Both the position numbers and the translations under genes were made by a program. The notes below the pieces were generated by a model. That model saw only the letters and a list, made by a program, of their open reading frames with translations. It ran no database searches and was not told where the DNA came from. From DATFTE01 sp963802575 (lineage in GTDB: Bacteria; Acidobacteriota; Terriglobia; Terriglobales; Acidobacteriaceae), in NCBI GenBank assembly GCA_963802575.1, contig CAWDJF010000005.1, forward strand, positions 124,001-188,000: DNA of 64,000 nucleotides, read 5' to 3'. Shown here piece after piece: positions 15,528 through 24,024 of the stretch. The first letter of the stretch is position 1. Every line of letters begins with the position of its first letter.

Positions 15528-16538
15528 CTAGAGCCCTTTGCTGCTCAGGTAATTGATCAGATCGCGAACGCGGCAGGAGTATCCCCACTCATTGTCGTAC
15601 CAGGAAATCACCTTGACGCAATTCCCTCCGACCACCAGGGTCATGAGAGCGTCGACAATCGACGAATAAGGGTTGCCCTTGAAGTCGGCAGATACGAGTT
15701 CTTCTTCCTCGTAGGCGAGATATCCCTTCAGTGGCCCAGACTCCGAAGCCTTTTTCAGGGCCGCGTTCACTTCTTCTTTGGTCGTCTTCTTCTCTACGAA
15801 TGCCACCAGATCAACCACCGAAACGTTCGGAGTGGGCACACGCATGGCGAATCCGTCGAGTTTGCCTGCCAGTTCCGGAATCACCAGTTTCAGAGCCTTG
15901 GCCGCTCCGGTCGAGGTGGGAATCATCGACAACGCCGCCGCGCGGGCGCGGCGTAGGTCTTTATGCGGGAAATCGAGAATCACCTGATCGTTGGTGTAGG
16001 AGTGGATGGTTGTCATGGTGCCGCTGACGATCTTGAAGTTGTCCTGGATGACCTTCGCGATTGGCGCCAGGCAGTTCGTGGTGCAGGAAGCATTCGAAAT
16101 AATGTGATGCTTCGCCGGATCGTACTTGTCATGATTCACGCCCAGCACCAGCGTGATATCTTCATTCTTCGCAGGGGCCGAGATAATGACTTTCTTCACC
16201 GTCCCGCGCATGTGCTTCTTGGCCTCGTTAGCGTCGGTGAATCGTCCGGTCGATTCGAGAACCACCTGAGCGCCAACGGACTCCCACGGCAGCTTTGCCG
16301 GATCTTTCTCAGCGAAAACCTTGATGGTCTTGCCGTCGACCGAAATGCTGTCGGGGCCGGCGGTGATCTTGTGGGGTAGATTTCCGAGAATGGAATCGTA
16401 CTTAAGCAAGTGAGCGAGAGTCTTGGGGTCGGTTAAATCGTTGACCGCCACGAATTCGAGATTGGGATCAGCGAGCGCGGTACGGAGAACGTTGCGTCCG
16501 ATGCGTCCGAAACCGTTAATTCCTACTTTAATTGCCAT
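15528..16538 (-). CDS. gap: Glyceraldehyde-3-phosphate dehydrogenase, type I
   Basis: A 336-residue NAD-dependent glycolytic enzyme. The N-terminal Rossmann motif NGFGRIGR (8-15) is followed by the catalytic block SNASCTTNCLAP, with the nucleophile Cys152. WYDNEWGYS lies near the C-terminus. Asp34 at the end of the second strand (VNDLTD) points to NAD rather than NADP use. The ATG follows a GGAGG site at normal distance. It is the first gene of gap-pgk-tpiA. Confidence 0.97.
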   Translation of the reverse strand: MAIKVGINGFGRIGRNVLRTALADPNLEFVAVNDLTDPKTLAHLLKYDSILGNLPHKITAGPDSISVDGKTIKVFAEKDPAKLPWESVGAQVVLESTGRFTDANEAKKHMRGTVKKVIISAPAKNEDITLVLGVNHDKYDPAKHHIISNASCTTNCLAPIAKVIQDNFKIVSGTMTTIHSYTNDQVILDFPHKDLRRARAAALSMIPTSTGAAKALKLVIPELAGKLDGFAMRVPTPNVSVVDLVAFVEKKTTKEEVNAALKKASESGPLKGYLAYEEEELVSADFKGNPYSSIVDALMTLVVGGNCVKVISWYDNEWGYSCRVRDLINYLSSKGL

Positions 16539-16676
16539 GTTGCCTCCGAGCAGAGGATGAAAGTCTTACAGAAATCGTTGGGCCGAAGGAGCAAACAGAA
16601 AATGGTAACAGGCGGGCCGACCAGCGGCAAACGCCAACCTCACACTAATGGACAACCATGTCCAATTTGGAACTTG

Positions 16677-18659
16677 CTATTCTGTGAGAGTGCAACCGCA
16701 GTCGGCTGGTGGAACGTGGGCCTTCAAGAAGCTGGCCACGCGGCTGTAAGCGTCGATCTGGTTCTCCACGCGCGCGAAGCCGTGACCCTCGTTTTCGTAG
16801 ATCTTGTACTCCACGGTGCCACCACGCTTTTGGATCGAATCCACGACTTGCTGCGTCTCTTCCTTCGGACAGCGCGGATCGTGCCCCCCTGCCAGCAGGA
16901 ATAGTGGGGCCTTCACGTTGTCGATGAAGTTGATCGGCGAGCGCTCTTCGTAAAGCGCCTTGTTCTTCACCGGATCGCCCATGGTTGCGAGATCGGATTC
17001 ACGGAGCACGGGATCTTCATGCTCAAGTTCGGTGAACCAGTTCACGAAGGGCACGATGGGCACGCCAGCGGCCCAGACATCCGGAGCCTTGGTGACACCC
17101 ATCATGGTGAGGTACCCGCCGTAGCTTCCGCCCATCAGGATGATTTTCTTGGGATCGAGGAAGCCTGTCTGCTTGATCCAGTCGGCGGCGGAGAGCACGT
17201 CTTCCAAATCACCTCCGCCCATGTCGAACAGATTGGCCTGCTTGAATTCTTGGCCGTATCCCGTGGATCCGCGGTAATTGGGCGCAATCACCATATATCC
17301 CTGGTTGACCATGTATTGGACAAAGCGATTGAAAGAGTCGACACTCTGCGACGCTGGCCCTCCGTGAACATAGACGATCGCCGCGTTTTTGCCGCTGCGC
17401 TGCATGTTGAACGGCACATAGACGAAAGCCGAGATCGTCCACTTGCCGTCTTTGCTGGGATAGTGCACCAGGAACGGCTCGACCATATGATCGGTAGGGA
17501 CACCGGCCATGAGCGAATGAGTCACCTGTTGCGATTTGCCCGTCGTGAGCGAGTAGGTCCACAGATCGCTGGGAGCAGTCGCACCGTTGTGGTGATAGAG
17601 GAGGTGGGAACCGTCACGAGTGAAGGACGACTCCGATCCGGCGAGATCGTTCACGCCCTTGGGTAGCGGCAGGGAAGTGGTCTTTCCGGAAACCAGGTTG
17701 TGGATGGAGATGTTCGCGTAGCCGTCTACGTTCGCGGTCCAGATGAGAGACTTCCCGTCGGGCGAGAAGTTGCCGCCGTGGATTTGCCACTTGTCTTGCG
17801 TCAACCATGCGATCTTTTTCGAAGCCACGTCGAGCAAGCCCACGTTGTCGTAGCCATTGACGGCACTTGAGGTGATCAGCAGGTGCTTCCCATCGGGGCT
17901 GAAATCGTCCGCACGGTAGAGCTTTTCTCCATCGTGCGGAGTCAGCAGGGTTGACTGCCCGGTCTTTACGTCAGCAACGAAAATATTGGAGTCGGTACCT
18001 TTCGCCTGCTCCTGGGTGTAGGCGATCCACTTGCCGTCAGGCGACCAGATGGGATGGTCGTTCAACTTGTCTGCTGGAGTATTCGTGGTGACGTGCTTCA
18101 CGTCGCGCATCAGCATGTCGTAGACATCGATCTCATAAACCGAAGATGTCTTGGGCTTCACGGTATATGCCAGACAGCGTCCATCTCGCGACCACACCGG
18201 ATACTCTTCCGCGATCTCCCGTGTCTTGGTCAGGTTTACGACCATGCCGCTCTTTGGCGAGACGAGAAAGATGTCCCATTGCTCGTCGCCATCGTAGTCC
18301 GACATGTAGGCGATCCATTTTCCATCGGGAGACCAAGTAGGCGCGATCTGGCGCTGGTCGCTCACCGTAAGCTGGGTGGGCCATCCACCGTCCGCTGGAA
18401 CCAGCCACAGGTTGTTGCGCCCGCTGATGTTCGAGACGAAAACGATGGTCTTGCCATCCGGCGACCACGAAGCGCTGCCCACCGACCGCGTCATGTAGAG
18501 GCGATCGATCGAGAGGCTTGGTTCATTCTGCTCGACGTCTGCACTGGGCTTGCTGGTAATTTGTTTCGGGTCGGCGATCGCTTGGGGAAGGGAAAGCGTT
18601 TGGGGAAGGACAGTCGCACTCATACTCGTGACCATAGCAAAGAGAAGAACAATGCGCAT
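16677..18659 (-). CDS. Secreted S9-family peptidase (acylaminoacyl/dipeptidyl peptidase type)
   Basis: A 660-residue protein with a signal peptide (about residues 1-20), so it is exported. The N-terminal two thirds are a beta-propeller with repeated SWSPDGK(T/W)I, TWSPDGKWIAY and NFSPDGKSL (PD40/TolB-like) blades. The C-terminal domain is an alpha/beta hydrolase with GGSYGG (nucleophile Ser512), GGHDPRC (Asp594) and EGHGF (His626), the full Ser-Asp-His triad. Members cut short peptides after they enter the propeller funnel. It stands alone between gap and nth on the same strand. The specificity (prolyl, dipeptidyl or acylaminoacyl) is not resolved. Confidence 0.9.
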   Translation of the reverse strand: MRIVLLFAMVTSMSATVLPQTLSLPQAIADPKQITSKPSADVEQNEPSLSIDRLYMTRSVGSASWSPDGKTIVFVSNISGRNNLWLVPADGGWPTQLTVSDQRQIAPTWSPDGKWIAYMSDYDGDEQWDIFLVSPKSGMVVNLTKTREIAEEYPVWSRDGRCLAYTVKPKTSSVYEIDVYDMLMRDVKHVTTNTPADKLNDHPIWSPDGKWIAYTQEQAKGTDSNIFVADVKTGQSTLLTPHDGEKLYRADDFSPDGKHLLITSSAVNGYDNVGLLDVASKKIAWLTQDKWQIHGGNFSPDGKSLIWTANVDGYANISIHNLVSGKTTSLPLPKGVNDLAGSESSFTRDGSHLLYHHNGATAPSDLWTYSLTTGKSQQVTHSLMAGVPTDHMVEPFLVHYPSKDGKWTISAFVYVPFNMQRSGKNAAIVYVHGGPASQSVDSFNRFVQYMVNQGYMVIAPNYRGSTGYGQEFKQANLFDMGGGDLEDVLSAADWIKQTGFLDPKKIILMGGSYGGYLTMMGVTKAPDVWAAGVPIVPFVNWFTELEHEDPVLRESDLATMGDPVKNKALYEERSPINFIDNVKAPLFLLAGGHDPRCPKEETQQVVDSIQKRGGTVEYKIYENEGHGFARVENQIDAYSRVASFLKAHVPPADCGCTLTE

Positions 18660-18704
18660 GAAGGAGCCTCAGGCACCTGAAAGAAAGTGTAACAAAGCGG
18701 CAAC

Positions 18705-18789
18705 TCTGTCACGCTGAGCGGAAATTCGATTTCGCGAAGCGGAATCCGTCGGAGTCCAAGGGCCCGAGTCCGTCCGCACTAATGACAGA
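18705..18789. repeat. Palindromic intergenic element, relative of that at 2030-2155
   Basis: The outer arms are TCTGTCA at 18705-18711 and TGACAGA at 18783-18789. Just inside lie CGCTGAGCGG and CCGTCCGC, and the centre holds GATTTCGCGAAGCGGAATC, itself partly self-complementary. The TCACGCTGAGCG...GAAGCG wording resembles the element at 2030-2155 but is diverged. It fills the gap between the S9 peptidase and nth. Confidence 0.45.
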
Positions 18790-18795
18790 ATGTAA

Positions 18796-19560
18796 TTAGG
18801 CCCTCGCGCCTTTGTGCACGTCGACCGTGGTCCAAGTCTTATCTTCTGCGTGGCACAAATTCTCCAGCGGACACTCCACGCACTTCGGTGAGCGCGCGAT
18901 GCAGAGCTTGCGTCCGTGCCAGATGATCTGGTGCGAGAACAGCGTCCATTTCTCTTGCGGAATGATCTTCATCAAATCCTGTTCGATCTTTTTGGGATCG
19001 TTATTCTTGGTCAGCTCCAGCCGCCGCGAGATGCGATGTACATGGGTGTCTACGACTACGCCGACATTTTTCTTGAACCACGTACCGAGGACGACATTAG
19101 CGGTCTTGCGCGCGACGCCCGGCAGAGTCAATAGGTCGTCCATGTTGTCGGGAACTTTTCCGCCGAAATCGCTAACAATCTTTTTCGCAGCTCCGACCAC
19201 TGATTTCGATTTGTTGCGAAAGAATCCGGTGGAACGAACGTCCGGCTCCAGTTGTTCCGGCTTCAGCGCGGCAAAATCCTGGACCGCCGGATACTTCCGA
19301 AACAACTCGGGGGTAACGCGATTGACATTCACGTCGGTAGATTGGGCCGAGAGAATAGTGGCGACCACCAGTTCCCATGCGGTCTTGTGATGCAGCGCGC
19401 AGGTGACATCGGGATATTGCTGGTCGAGTCTCTTGAGGATTTCGCTGACCCGCTCGGGGGAAGTGGGATTGTAGCGTTTGGTGCGAACTGTGGCGTTCCC
19501 AGCTCTCTTGCCGTTGCTTGGACGGGCGAGGGCGCTCTTCCCAAGGCTGGCATTTTTCAC
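18796..19560 (-). CDS. nth: Endonuclease III
   Basis: A DNA glycosylase/AP lyase that removes oxidised pyrimidines. The helix-hairpin-helix is LPGVARKTA at residues 146-154, with the catalytic Lys152 and Asp171 in VVDTHV. The [4Fe-4S] cluster ligands C220, C227, C230 and C236 have the canonical 6-2-5 spacing. The listed GTG start gives 254 residues, about 40 more than Escherichia coli Nth. The extra N-terminus is basic and low in complexity. A GTG at 19488 just before RTKRYNPT is a good alternative, since no clear ribosome binding site settles the choice. Confidence 0.93.
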   Translation of the reverse strand: MKNASLGKSALARPSNGKRAGNATVRTKRYNPTSPERVSEILKRLDQQYPDVTCALHHKTAWELVVATILSAQSTDVNVNRVTPELFRKYPAVQDFAALKPEQLEPDVRSTGFFRNKSKSVVGAAKKIVSDFGGKVPDNMDDLLTLPGVARKTANVVLGTWFKKNVGVVVDTHVHRISRRLELTKNNDPKKIEQDLMKIIPQEKWTLFSHQIIWHGRKLCIARSPKCVECPLENLCHAEDKTWTTVDVHKGARA

Positions 19561-19730
19561 ACGAGCGCTGTCTGCACGCGATCTTCGCCTTAATCCCTTC
19601 TTGACGTCCAGTTTTAGCGGGTTGGCGGGGCATCACGCCGCGTGCCATGGGAGTCCTCCTGAAAGGCAGATCGATGTTAGCAGAAGCTCTGTTCCCTCGA
19701 TGCCGCTGGTACCCCGACTGCGGTTTCCCT

Positions 19731-19759
19731 TTGGTAACTCCCAGACCAGCCTCTACAAT
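19731..19759 (+). promoter_or_regulatory. Candidate sigma-70-type promoter
   Basis: TTGGTA at 19731-19736 and TACAAT at 19754-19759 are 17 bases apart, the ideal spacing. They lie 45 bases before the ATG of the small gene at 19804, and no other gene start is near. Confidence 0.45.
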
Positions 19760-19803
19760 TGACTCGGCCTGTCCCGCTCGGTACCCTGAAATCTGAGGCG
19801 ATC

Positions 19804-20028
19804 ATGGCCGTAAAGTCGATTCAACTCGGGCAAGTGTGGCGCAACGATGGTGATGGCCAGGATTATCTGGTCACCAAGGTTTACAGCGAGGTCTTCTCGC
19901 AATTCGCCGTCCTACGCCCGGCCGAAGTCACTGCTCCTGATGCAGCGACCGTGCGCGTGAAAGTGGCGAAGAACGCCTCGGGAGCCGGTCTTCCCGGGTA
20001 CACCTTCACCCAAGAAGGCTCGTTCTAG
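19804..20028 (+). CDS. Small conserved-looking protein of unknown function
   Basis: A 74-residue protein with no signal or membrane segment. The sequence QVWRNDGDGQDYLVTKVYSEVFSQFAVLRP reads like a short beta-rich domain; only leading motifs are quoted. It ends GYTFTQEGSF. The ATG at 19804 fits the promoter candidate upstream. It is followed after 77 bases by a DedA gene on the same strand. I do not recognise the family. Coding character rests on length, the promoter and the absence of any better frame. Confidence 0.55.
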   Translation: MAVKSIQLGQVWRNDGDGQDYLVTKVYSEVFSQFAVLRPAEVTAPDAATVRVKVAKNASGAGLPGYTFTQEGSF

Positions 20029-20105
20029 CTCCCGTGCTAATCTGATTGCGTGGTCAGAAGCCGCGGCGAAGCTGCGTCTCCACAGAAATTCCCAGCAATC
20101 CCTCC

Positions 20106-20732
20106 ATGACGGAAAAGATCCTTGGAGTTTTGTTCGTTTTCATCAACTCGGTGATCGCTACCACCGGCTACGTCGGGCTCTCACTGCTGATGGCGATCGA
20201 ATCTGCGTGCATTCCTCTGCCTTCGGAACTCATCATGCCGTTCGCCGGCTATCTGGTTCACCAGGGCAGTATGAACCTCTGGTGGGCTGCGACTGCGGGG
20301 GCGATCGGGTGCAATCTCGGGTCGCTGGTCGCTTACGAGATCGGACGCTTCGGTGGCCGACCGCTAGTCGAGAAATACGGTCGCTGGATTCTGCTCAGCA
20401 AGCGCGAACTGGATTGGGCCGATAGATTCTTCCAGCGTAGGGGATATCTCGCGGTCTTCATCGCCCGGCTCCTTCCCGTGGTTCGCACTTTCATCGCGCT
20501 CCCCGCCGGAATCGCGCGCATGCCTCGCGGACGCTTTCACCTGTACACCTTCCTTGGCTCGTGGCCGTGGTGCCTGGGATTGGCGTGGTTCGGCATGAAG
20601 CTAGGCGAGAACTGGCGCTCTCTGGGTAAGTACTTCCACCAATTTGATGCCATTATCGGAGTTGCACTGCTCGCCGGGCTGATCTGGTTTGTGTGGTCTC
20701 ACTGGCAGAATCGTATTCAAGCCGCCAACTAG
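20106..20732 (+). CDS. DedA-family (SNARE-associated/VTT domain) membrane protein
   Basis: A 208-residue inner-membrane protein with about five hydrophobic segments. The DedA signature is clear: ESACIPLPSELIMPFAGYL near residue 32, GCNLGSLVAYEIGRFGGR, then FIARLLPVVRTFIALPAGIARMP, where the Arg/Pro pair is essential in Escherichia coli DedA proteins. Members act as proton-dependent transporters or lipid flippases, including for undecaprenyl phosphate. The ATG at 20106 starts just before the first helix. The gene is likely monocistronic. The exact cargo is not shown. Confidence 0.88.
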   Translation: MTEKILGVLFVFINSVIATTGYVGLSLLMAIESACIPLPSELIMPFAGYLVHQGSMNLWWAATAGAIGCNLGSLVAYEIGRFGGRPLVEKYGRWILLSKRELDWADRFFQRRGYLAVFIARLLPVVRTFIALPAGIARMPRGRFHLYTFLGSWPWCLGLAWFGMKLGENWRSLGKYFHQFDAIIGVALLAGLIWFVWSHWQNRIQAAN

Positions 20733-21019
20733 ACTCTGATTTTCCACCGCATAACTCGCTGAATTCACGGTCCTTTCTTCTACATAAAGGCCGATTATTG
20801 CCCTCATAAAAACAATCAATTTCCGCGCGGGCGCGAGAACTCCTAGATTCAATCCGCCGTCTGGAAAACAACCGTCAGTGAGCGTGATCACGGACCCCCC
20901 GGTCAGGATTCCCTAAAATCGCGTTTACGGACACGGATGCTGGAACGAAGTGACTCAATGCCTGTAGCGCGTGATTTCATTTTCCGGTCATAACAATTCT
21001 ATTTTTGCAGGAGTGATTC

Positions 21020-22444
21020 ATGTCGGATTCGAAGATTGAACCGAAGACAGTCCTCGAGTTTGTGAAGAAAAACGAAGTCAGGATGCTCGACCTGCGCTTT
21101 ACCGATTTGCCCGGGCTTTGGCATCACGTTTCTTATCCTATCAATCAATTAAGCGAAGCCTCATTTGAAGAAGGCTTTGGTATGGACGGTTCTTCGATCC
21201 GCGGCTGGGCAGCGATTCATGAAAGCGACATGTTGCTTATTCCAGACGCCAGCACCCACGTGCTCGATCCCTTTACCGAAGTCGCCACAATGGTGATGGT
21301 CGCCGACGTCATCGATCCTGTTACCAAACAGCGTTATGACCGCGATCCGCGATACATTGCCCGCAAAGCGGAACTATATCTGGCGTCAACGGGTCTCGCC
21401 GACACCGCATACTTCGGCGCCGAAGCCGAGTTCTTTATTTTCGACAACGTTCGCTTCGACCAGCGCGAGCAACACGGCTTTTATTTCATTGACGCCGAGG
21501 AAGGGCGCTGGAACTCTGGCCGCAAGGAACACAATCTCGGATATCGGCCTCGTTTCAAAGAAGGGTATTTCCCCGTTCCGCCCACCGACCACTATCAGGA
21601 CTTGCGGACCGAGATGGTCATGACGATGCAGGAGTGCGGCATGGATGTCGAGTGTCATCATCATGAAGTCGCCACCGGCGGCCAGACCGAAATCGATCTC
21701 AAGTTCGATTCGCTGGTGCGGTCCGCCGATCACATGATGCTCTACAAGTACATTGTGAAGAATGTGGCCAATCAGTATGGAAAGACCGTGACTTTCATGC
21801 CCAAGCCGATCTTCCAGGACAACGGCAGCGGCATGCACACTCACCAATCACTATGGAAGAGCGGTAAGCCGCTATTTGCGGGCGATGGTTATGCGGGCAT
21901 GTCGCAAATGGCACTCTGGTATATCGGAGGACTGATTAAGCACGGGCCAGCGCTGTCGGCGTTGATCGCCCCTACCACCAACTCCTACAAACGCCTGGTG
22001 CCTGGATTCGAAGCGCCCGTCAATCTTGCGTACTCGCGTCGCAATCGCTCGGCCGCATGCCGTATTCCTATGTACTCGGCGTCGCCAAAGGCCAAGCGCG
22101 TGGAGTTTCGTCCGCCTGACCCGAGTTGCAATCCTTATCTGGCTTTTGCCGCAATGATGATGGCAGGGCTGGATGGAATCGAGAACAAGATCGATCCCGG
22201 TCAACCATTGGATAAAGACATTTACGACCTCGGACCAGAAGAACTGGCCAAGGTTCCATCGATGCCGGGATCGCTGGAAGACGCGCTCGACGCCCTGGAA
22301 CGGGACCATACCTTTCTGCTGAAAGGCGACGTCTTCACCGAAGAATTGCTGATGACCTACATCGACTACAAGCGAACCAAGGAGGTAGATGCGATCCGGC
22401 TGCGGCCGCATCCCTTCGAGTTCGCGCTGTATTACGACATCTAG
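21020..22444 (+). CDS. glnA: Glutamine synthetase, type I
   Basis: The 474-residue enzyme makes glutamine from glutamate, ammonia and ATP and normally forms a dodecamer. Present are GMDGSSIRGW, GAEAEFFIFD (metal Glu), the NGSGMHTH block of the active site, the ATP-binding KRVEFRPPD segment and the conserved Tyr402 in DIYDLGPEE. That Tyr is where GlnE attaches AMP in the GSI-beta group, and a glnE gene lies 3.7 kb downstream, so adenylylation control is expected. A GCAGGAG site precedes the ATG. No PII gene is in view. Confidence 0.96.
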   Translation: MSDSKIEPKTVLEFVKKNEVRMLDLRFTDLPGLWHHVSYPINQLSEASFEEGFGMDGSSIRGWAAIHESDMLLIPDASTHVLDPFTEVATMVMVADVIDPVTKQRYDRDPRYIARKAELYLASTGLADTAYFGAEAEFFIFDNVRFDQREQHGFYFIDAEEGRWNSGRKEHNLGYRPRFKEGYFPVPPTDHYQDLRTEMVMTMQECGMDVECHHHEVATGGQTEIDLKFDSLVRSADHMMLYKYIVKNVANQYGKTVTFMPKPIFQDNGSGMHTHQSLWKSGKPLFAGDGYAGMSQMALWYIGGLIKHGPALSALIAPTTNSYKRLVPGFEAPVNLAYSRRNRSAACRIPMYSASPKAKRVEFRPPDPSCNPYLAFAAMMMAGLDGIENKIDPGQPLDKDIYDLGPEELAKVPSMPGSLEDALDALERDHTFLLKGDVFTEELLMTYIDYKRTKEVDAIRLRPHPFEFALYYDI

Positions 22445-22457
22445 AAAGACAACCCTG

Positions 22458-22494
22458 GGAACAGACTGGCTCGCCTGTTCCTGTTGGAATTTTT
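22458..22494 (+). terminator. Probable terminator of glnA
   Basis: GGAACAG at 22458-22464 and CTGTTCC at 22475-22481 form a 7-bp stem with a 10-base loop. A run of five T follows nine bases later. The stem is modest and the T run is slightly displaced, so it is likely rather than certain. Confidence 0.45.
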
Positions 22495-22498
22495 ACGT

Positions 22499-22523
22499 GG
22501 AGACGCAACTCGACTGCGTCTCC
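22499..22523. repeat. Perfect GGAGACGCA hairpin
   Basis: GGAGACGCA and TGCGTCTCC flank the 7-base loop ACTCGAC between the convergent glnA and glutathione peroxidase genes. A TGCGTCTCC half also occurs near 20075, so this may be a dispersed repeat. It could also help end transcription from either side. Confidence 0.5.
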
Positions 22524-22597
22524 GTGCTAACCGCGGCATTTGTGTCGCGGACGAAAGACGCAGCAAAGCTCAGTTGCTACTGGAAAAATACCGCTCT

Positions 22598-23176
22598 CTA
22601 CTGCGTGGCTTTTTCCTGCAGTAATTTCTCGATCGCGGCAATCATTTGGGGATCCTCCGGGGTCACGGCCGGCTCAAAACGCTGCACCAGCGTGCCGTTG
22701 CGGTCCACCAGGAACTTGGTGAAGTTCCATTTGATCTCGCCCGTATGGCTGGGATCTTCTTTCACCAGGAACTTGTAAAGCGGCGCTTGGTCCGCTCCCT
22801 TCACTGAGATCTTGGAATACATGGGGAAAGTCACGTTGTATTTCCGGGAACAGAAGGTCTTGATCTGCTCGTCTGTGCCAGGCTCTTGGCCCCCGAAATT
22901 GTTCGCGGGGAAGCCCAGAACAATCAGGCCCTTATCTTTGTATTTCTCGTATAGAGCTTCGAGCCCGGCATATTGGGGAGTGTAGCCACACTGGCTGGCG
23001 ACATTGACGATGAGCAGAACCTTCCCCTGATAGAACGCGAGGGGAGTGGGTTTCCCATCAATCCGAACCAGCCCGAAGGTGTAAATTTCGGAGTCCGCCA
23101 GCAGCGTTGTCGCTGCTAACAACATTAACCCGAGCGCCAAAACACACCTACCCCTGAATTTTCCTGAAATTCGCAC
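22598..23176 (-). CDS. Exported glutathione peroxidase-family protein
   Basis: A thioredoxin-fold peroxidase. The GTG at 23176 follows a strong AAAGGAGA site four bases away and yields 192 residues with a signal peptide (LALGLMLLAATTLLA, about residues 13-27). The peroxidatic Cys63 lies in VASQCGYTPQY, Gln97 in NNFGGQEPG, and WNFTKFLVDRNG holds the Trp and Asn of the catalytic tetrad. A second Cys in FCSRKY could act as resolving Cys. These cysteine enzymes usually accept thioredoxin-like donors, not glutathione. The likely role is removal of peroxides in the periplasm. Confidence 0.9.
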   Translation of the reverse strand: MRISGKFRGRCVLALGLMLLAATTLLADSEIYTFGLVRIDGKPTPLAFYQGKVLLIVNVASQCGYTPQYAGLEALYEKYKDKGLIVLGFPANNFGGQEPGTDEQIKTFCSRKYNVTFPMYSKISVKGADQAPLYKFLVKEDPSHTGEIKWNFTKFLVDRNGTLVQRFEPAVTPEDPQMIAAIEKLLQEKATQ

Positions 23177-23433
23177 AGATTCTCCTTTAAGCGAGCAAAC
23201 GGCAGATAGAACAAACGGTGGCATTGGCAGGATATCTGACGCGGGCCAAGCCCGCAATCAGGCATTTCCCCGATAGTCCCTCTGCGCACGGTTTCGGAGA
23301 GAGCGAGGAGTACAATGTCGGCCGTTCTCCAACCACAGATCAGGGGATGTCTTGCGTCGGCAATCACCGCCGGTCCCTGCAAGTCTGGCATAGGTGGCGG
23401 AGACGAAAACGAAGAGCTCTGGGGGGAAGGTCA

Positions 23434-24024
23434 ATGAAGTGCATTTGGTGGATTGTGATTTGTCTGTGTGGCGTGGCGTTCGCCCAGAATGCGGCGCCAC
23501 CTTCAAGCCCTGCACCGGCAACATCGCGGCCGTTCGGCAGTAAAGACCGGTTTTTTCTTCCCAGCGACACGTTCTGGGGTTACGGGCAAGTCGATCTTGC
23601 CCCCCCGCACAATGAGATCGATCCCAACATCTGCGCAGCGAACGCCAAGGATTACGGCGGCGCGAATGCGCCTTGCAACGCGTTTGCCCGCTACATGCTT
23701 TCAGGCTATATCGAAGTTCGTCCTTTCGGGCGTACGGAATTGAGCCGCTTTTTCTTATTTGGGGAGCCGCACTTTCTCTTCGGGAAGAATGTGCCGCAGG
23801 CCTTTTATACCTGGTCTCCGGCGGGGATCGGTTGGGAGCGTTCCTGGGGCGCGGGCATTTACTTGGGCCGCGGCTTCGAATTGCGCGTCACGCAACATTT
23901 CCTGTTCCAGCGCTTCGGCGCTCGCGATCAGTACTTGGGTGCTGCCGACTTGGGACCGAATGGGCCCTGGGGTCGCTATAACGCGATTGGCGTGAGAAAG
24001 TATTTTGGACAGCGGAGATATTGA
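23434..24024 (+). CDS. Probable outer-membrane beta-barrel protein
   Basis: A 196-residue protein with a GGGGGGAAGG site and a signal peptide ending VAFAQ. The mature part is rich in aromatic and Gly residues in alternating patterns (FARYMLSGYIEVRPFG, SRFFLFGEPHFLFGK, AGIYLGRGFELRVTQHF). It ends in Tyr, a common last residue of outer-membrane barrels. Two cysteines (NICAAN, APCNAF) lie in a likely loop. Its TGA overlaps the ATG of the M13 peptidase gene (TGATG), so the two are translationally coupled. I do not recognise a named family. Confidence 0.6.
   Translation: MKCIWWIVICLCGVAFAQNAAPPSSPAPATSRPFGSKDRFFLPSDTFWGYGQVDLAPPHNEIDPNICAANAKDYGGANAPCNAFARYMLSGYIEVRPFGRTELSRFFLFGEPHFLFGKNVPQAFYTWSPAGIGWERSWGAGIYLGRGFELRVTQHFLFQRFGARDQYLGAADLGPNGPWGRYNAIGVRKYFGQRRY

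Noticed and set aside
13469..16538. Long open frames on the plus strand opposite gap, pgk and tpiA
   Set aside because: They are antisense shadows of strongly conserved genes in GC-rich DNA and match no protein family by eye.
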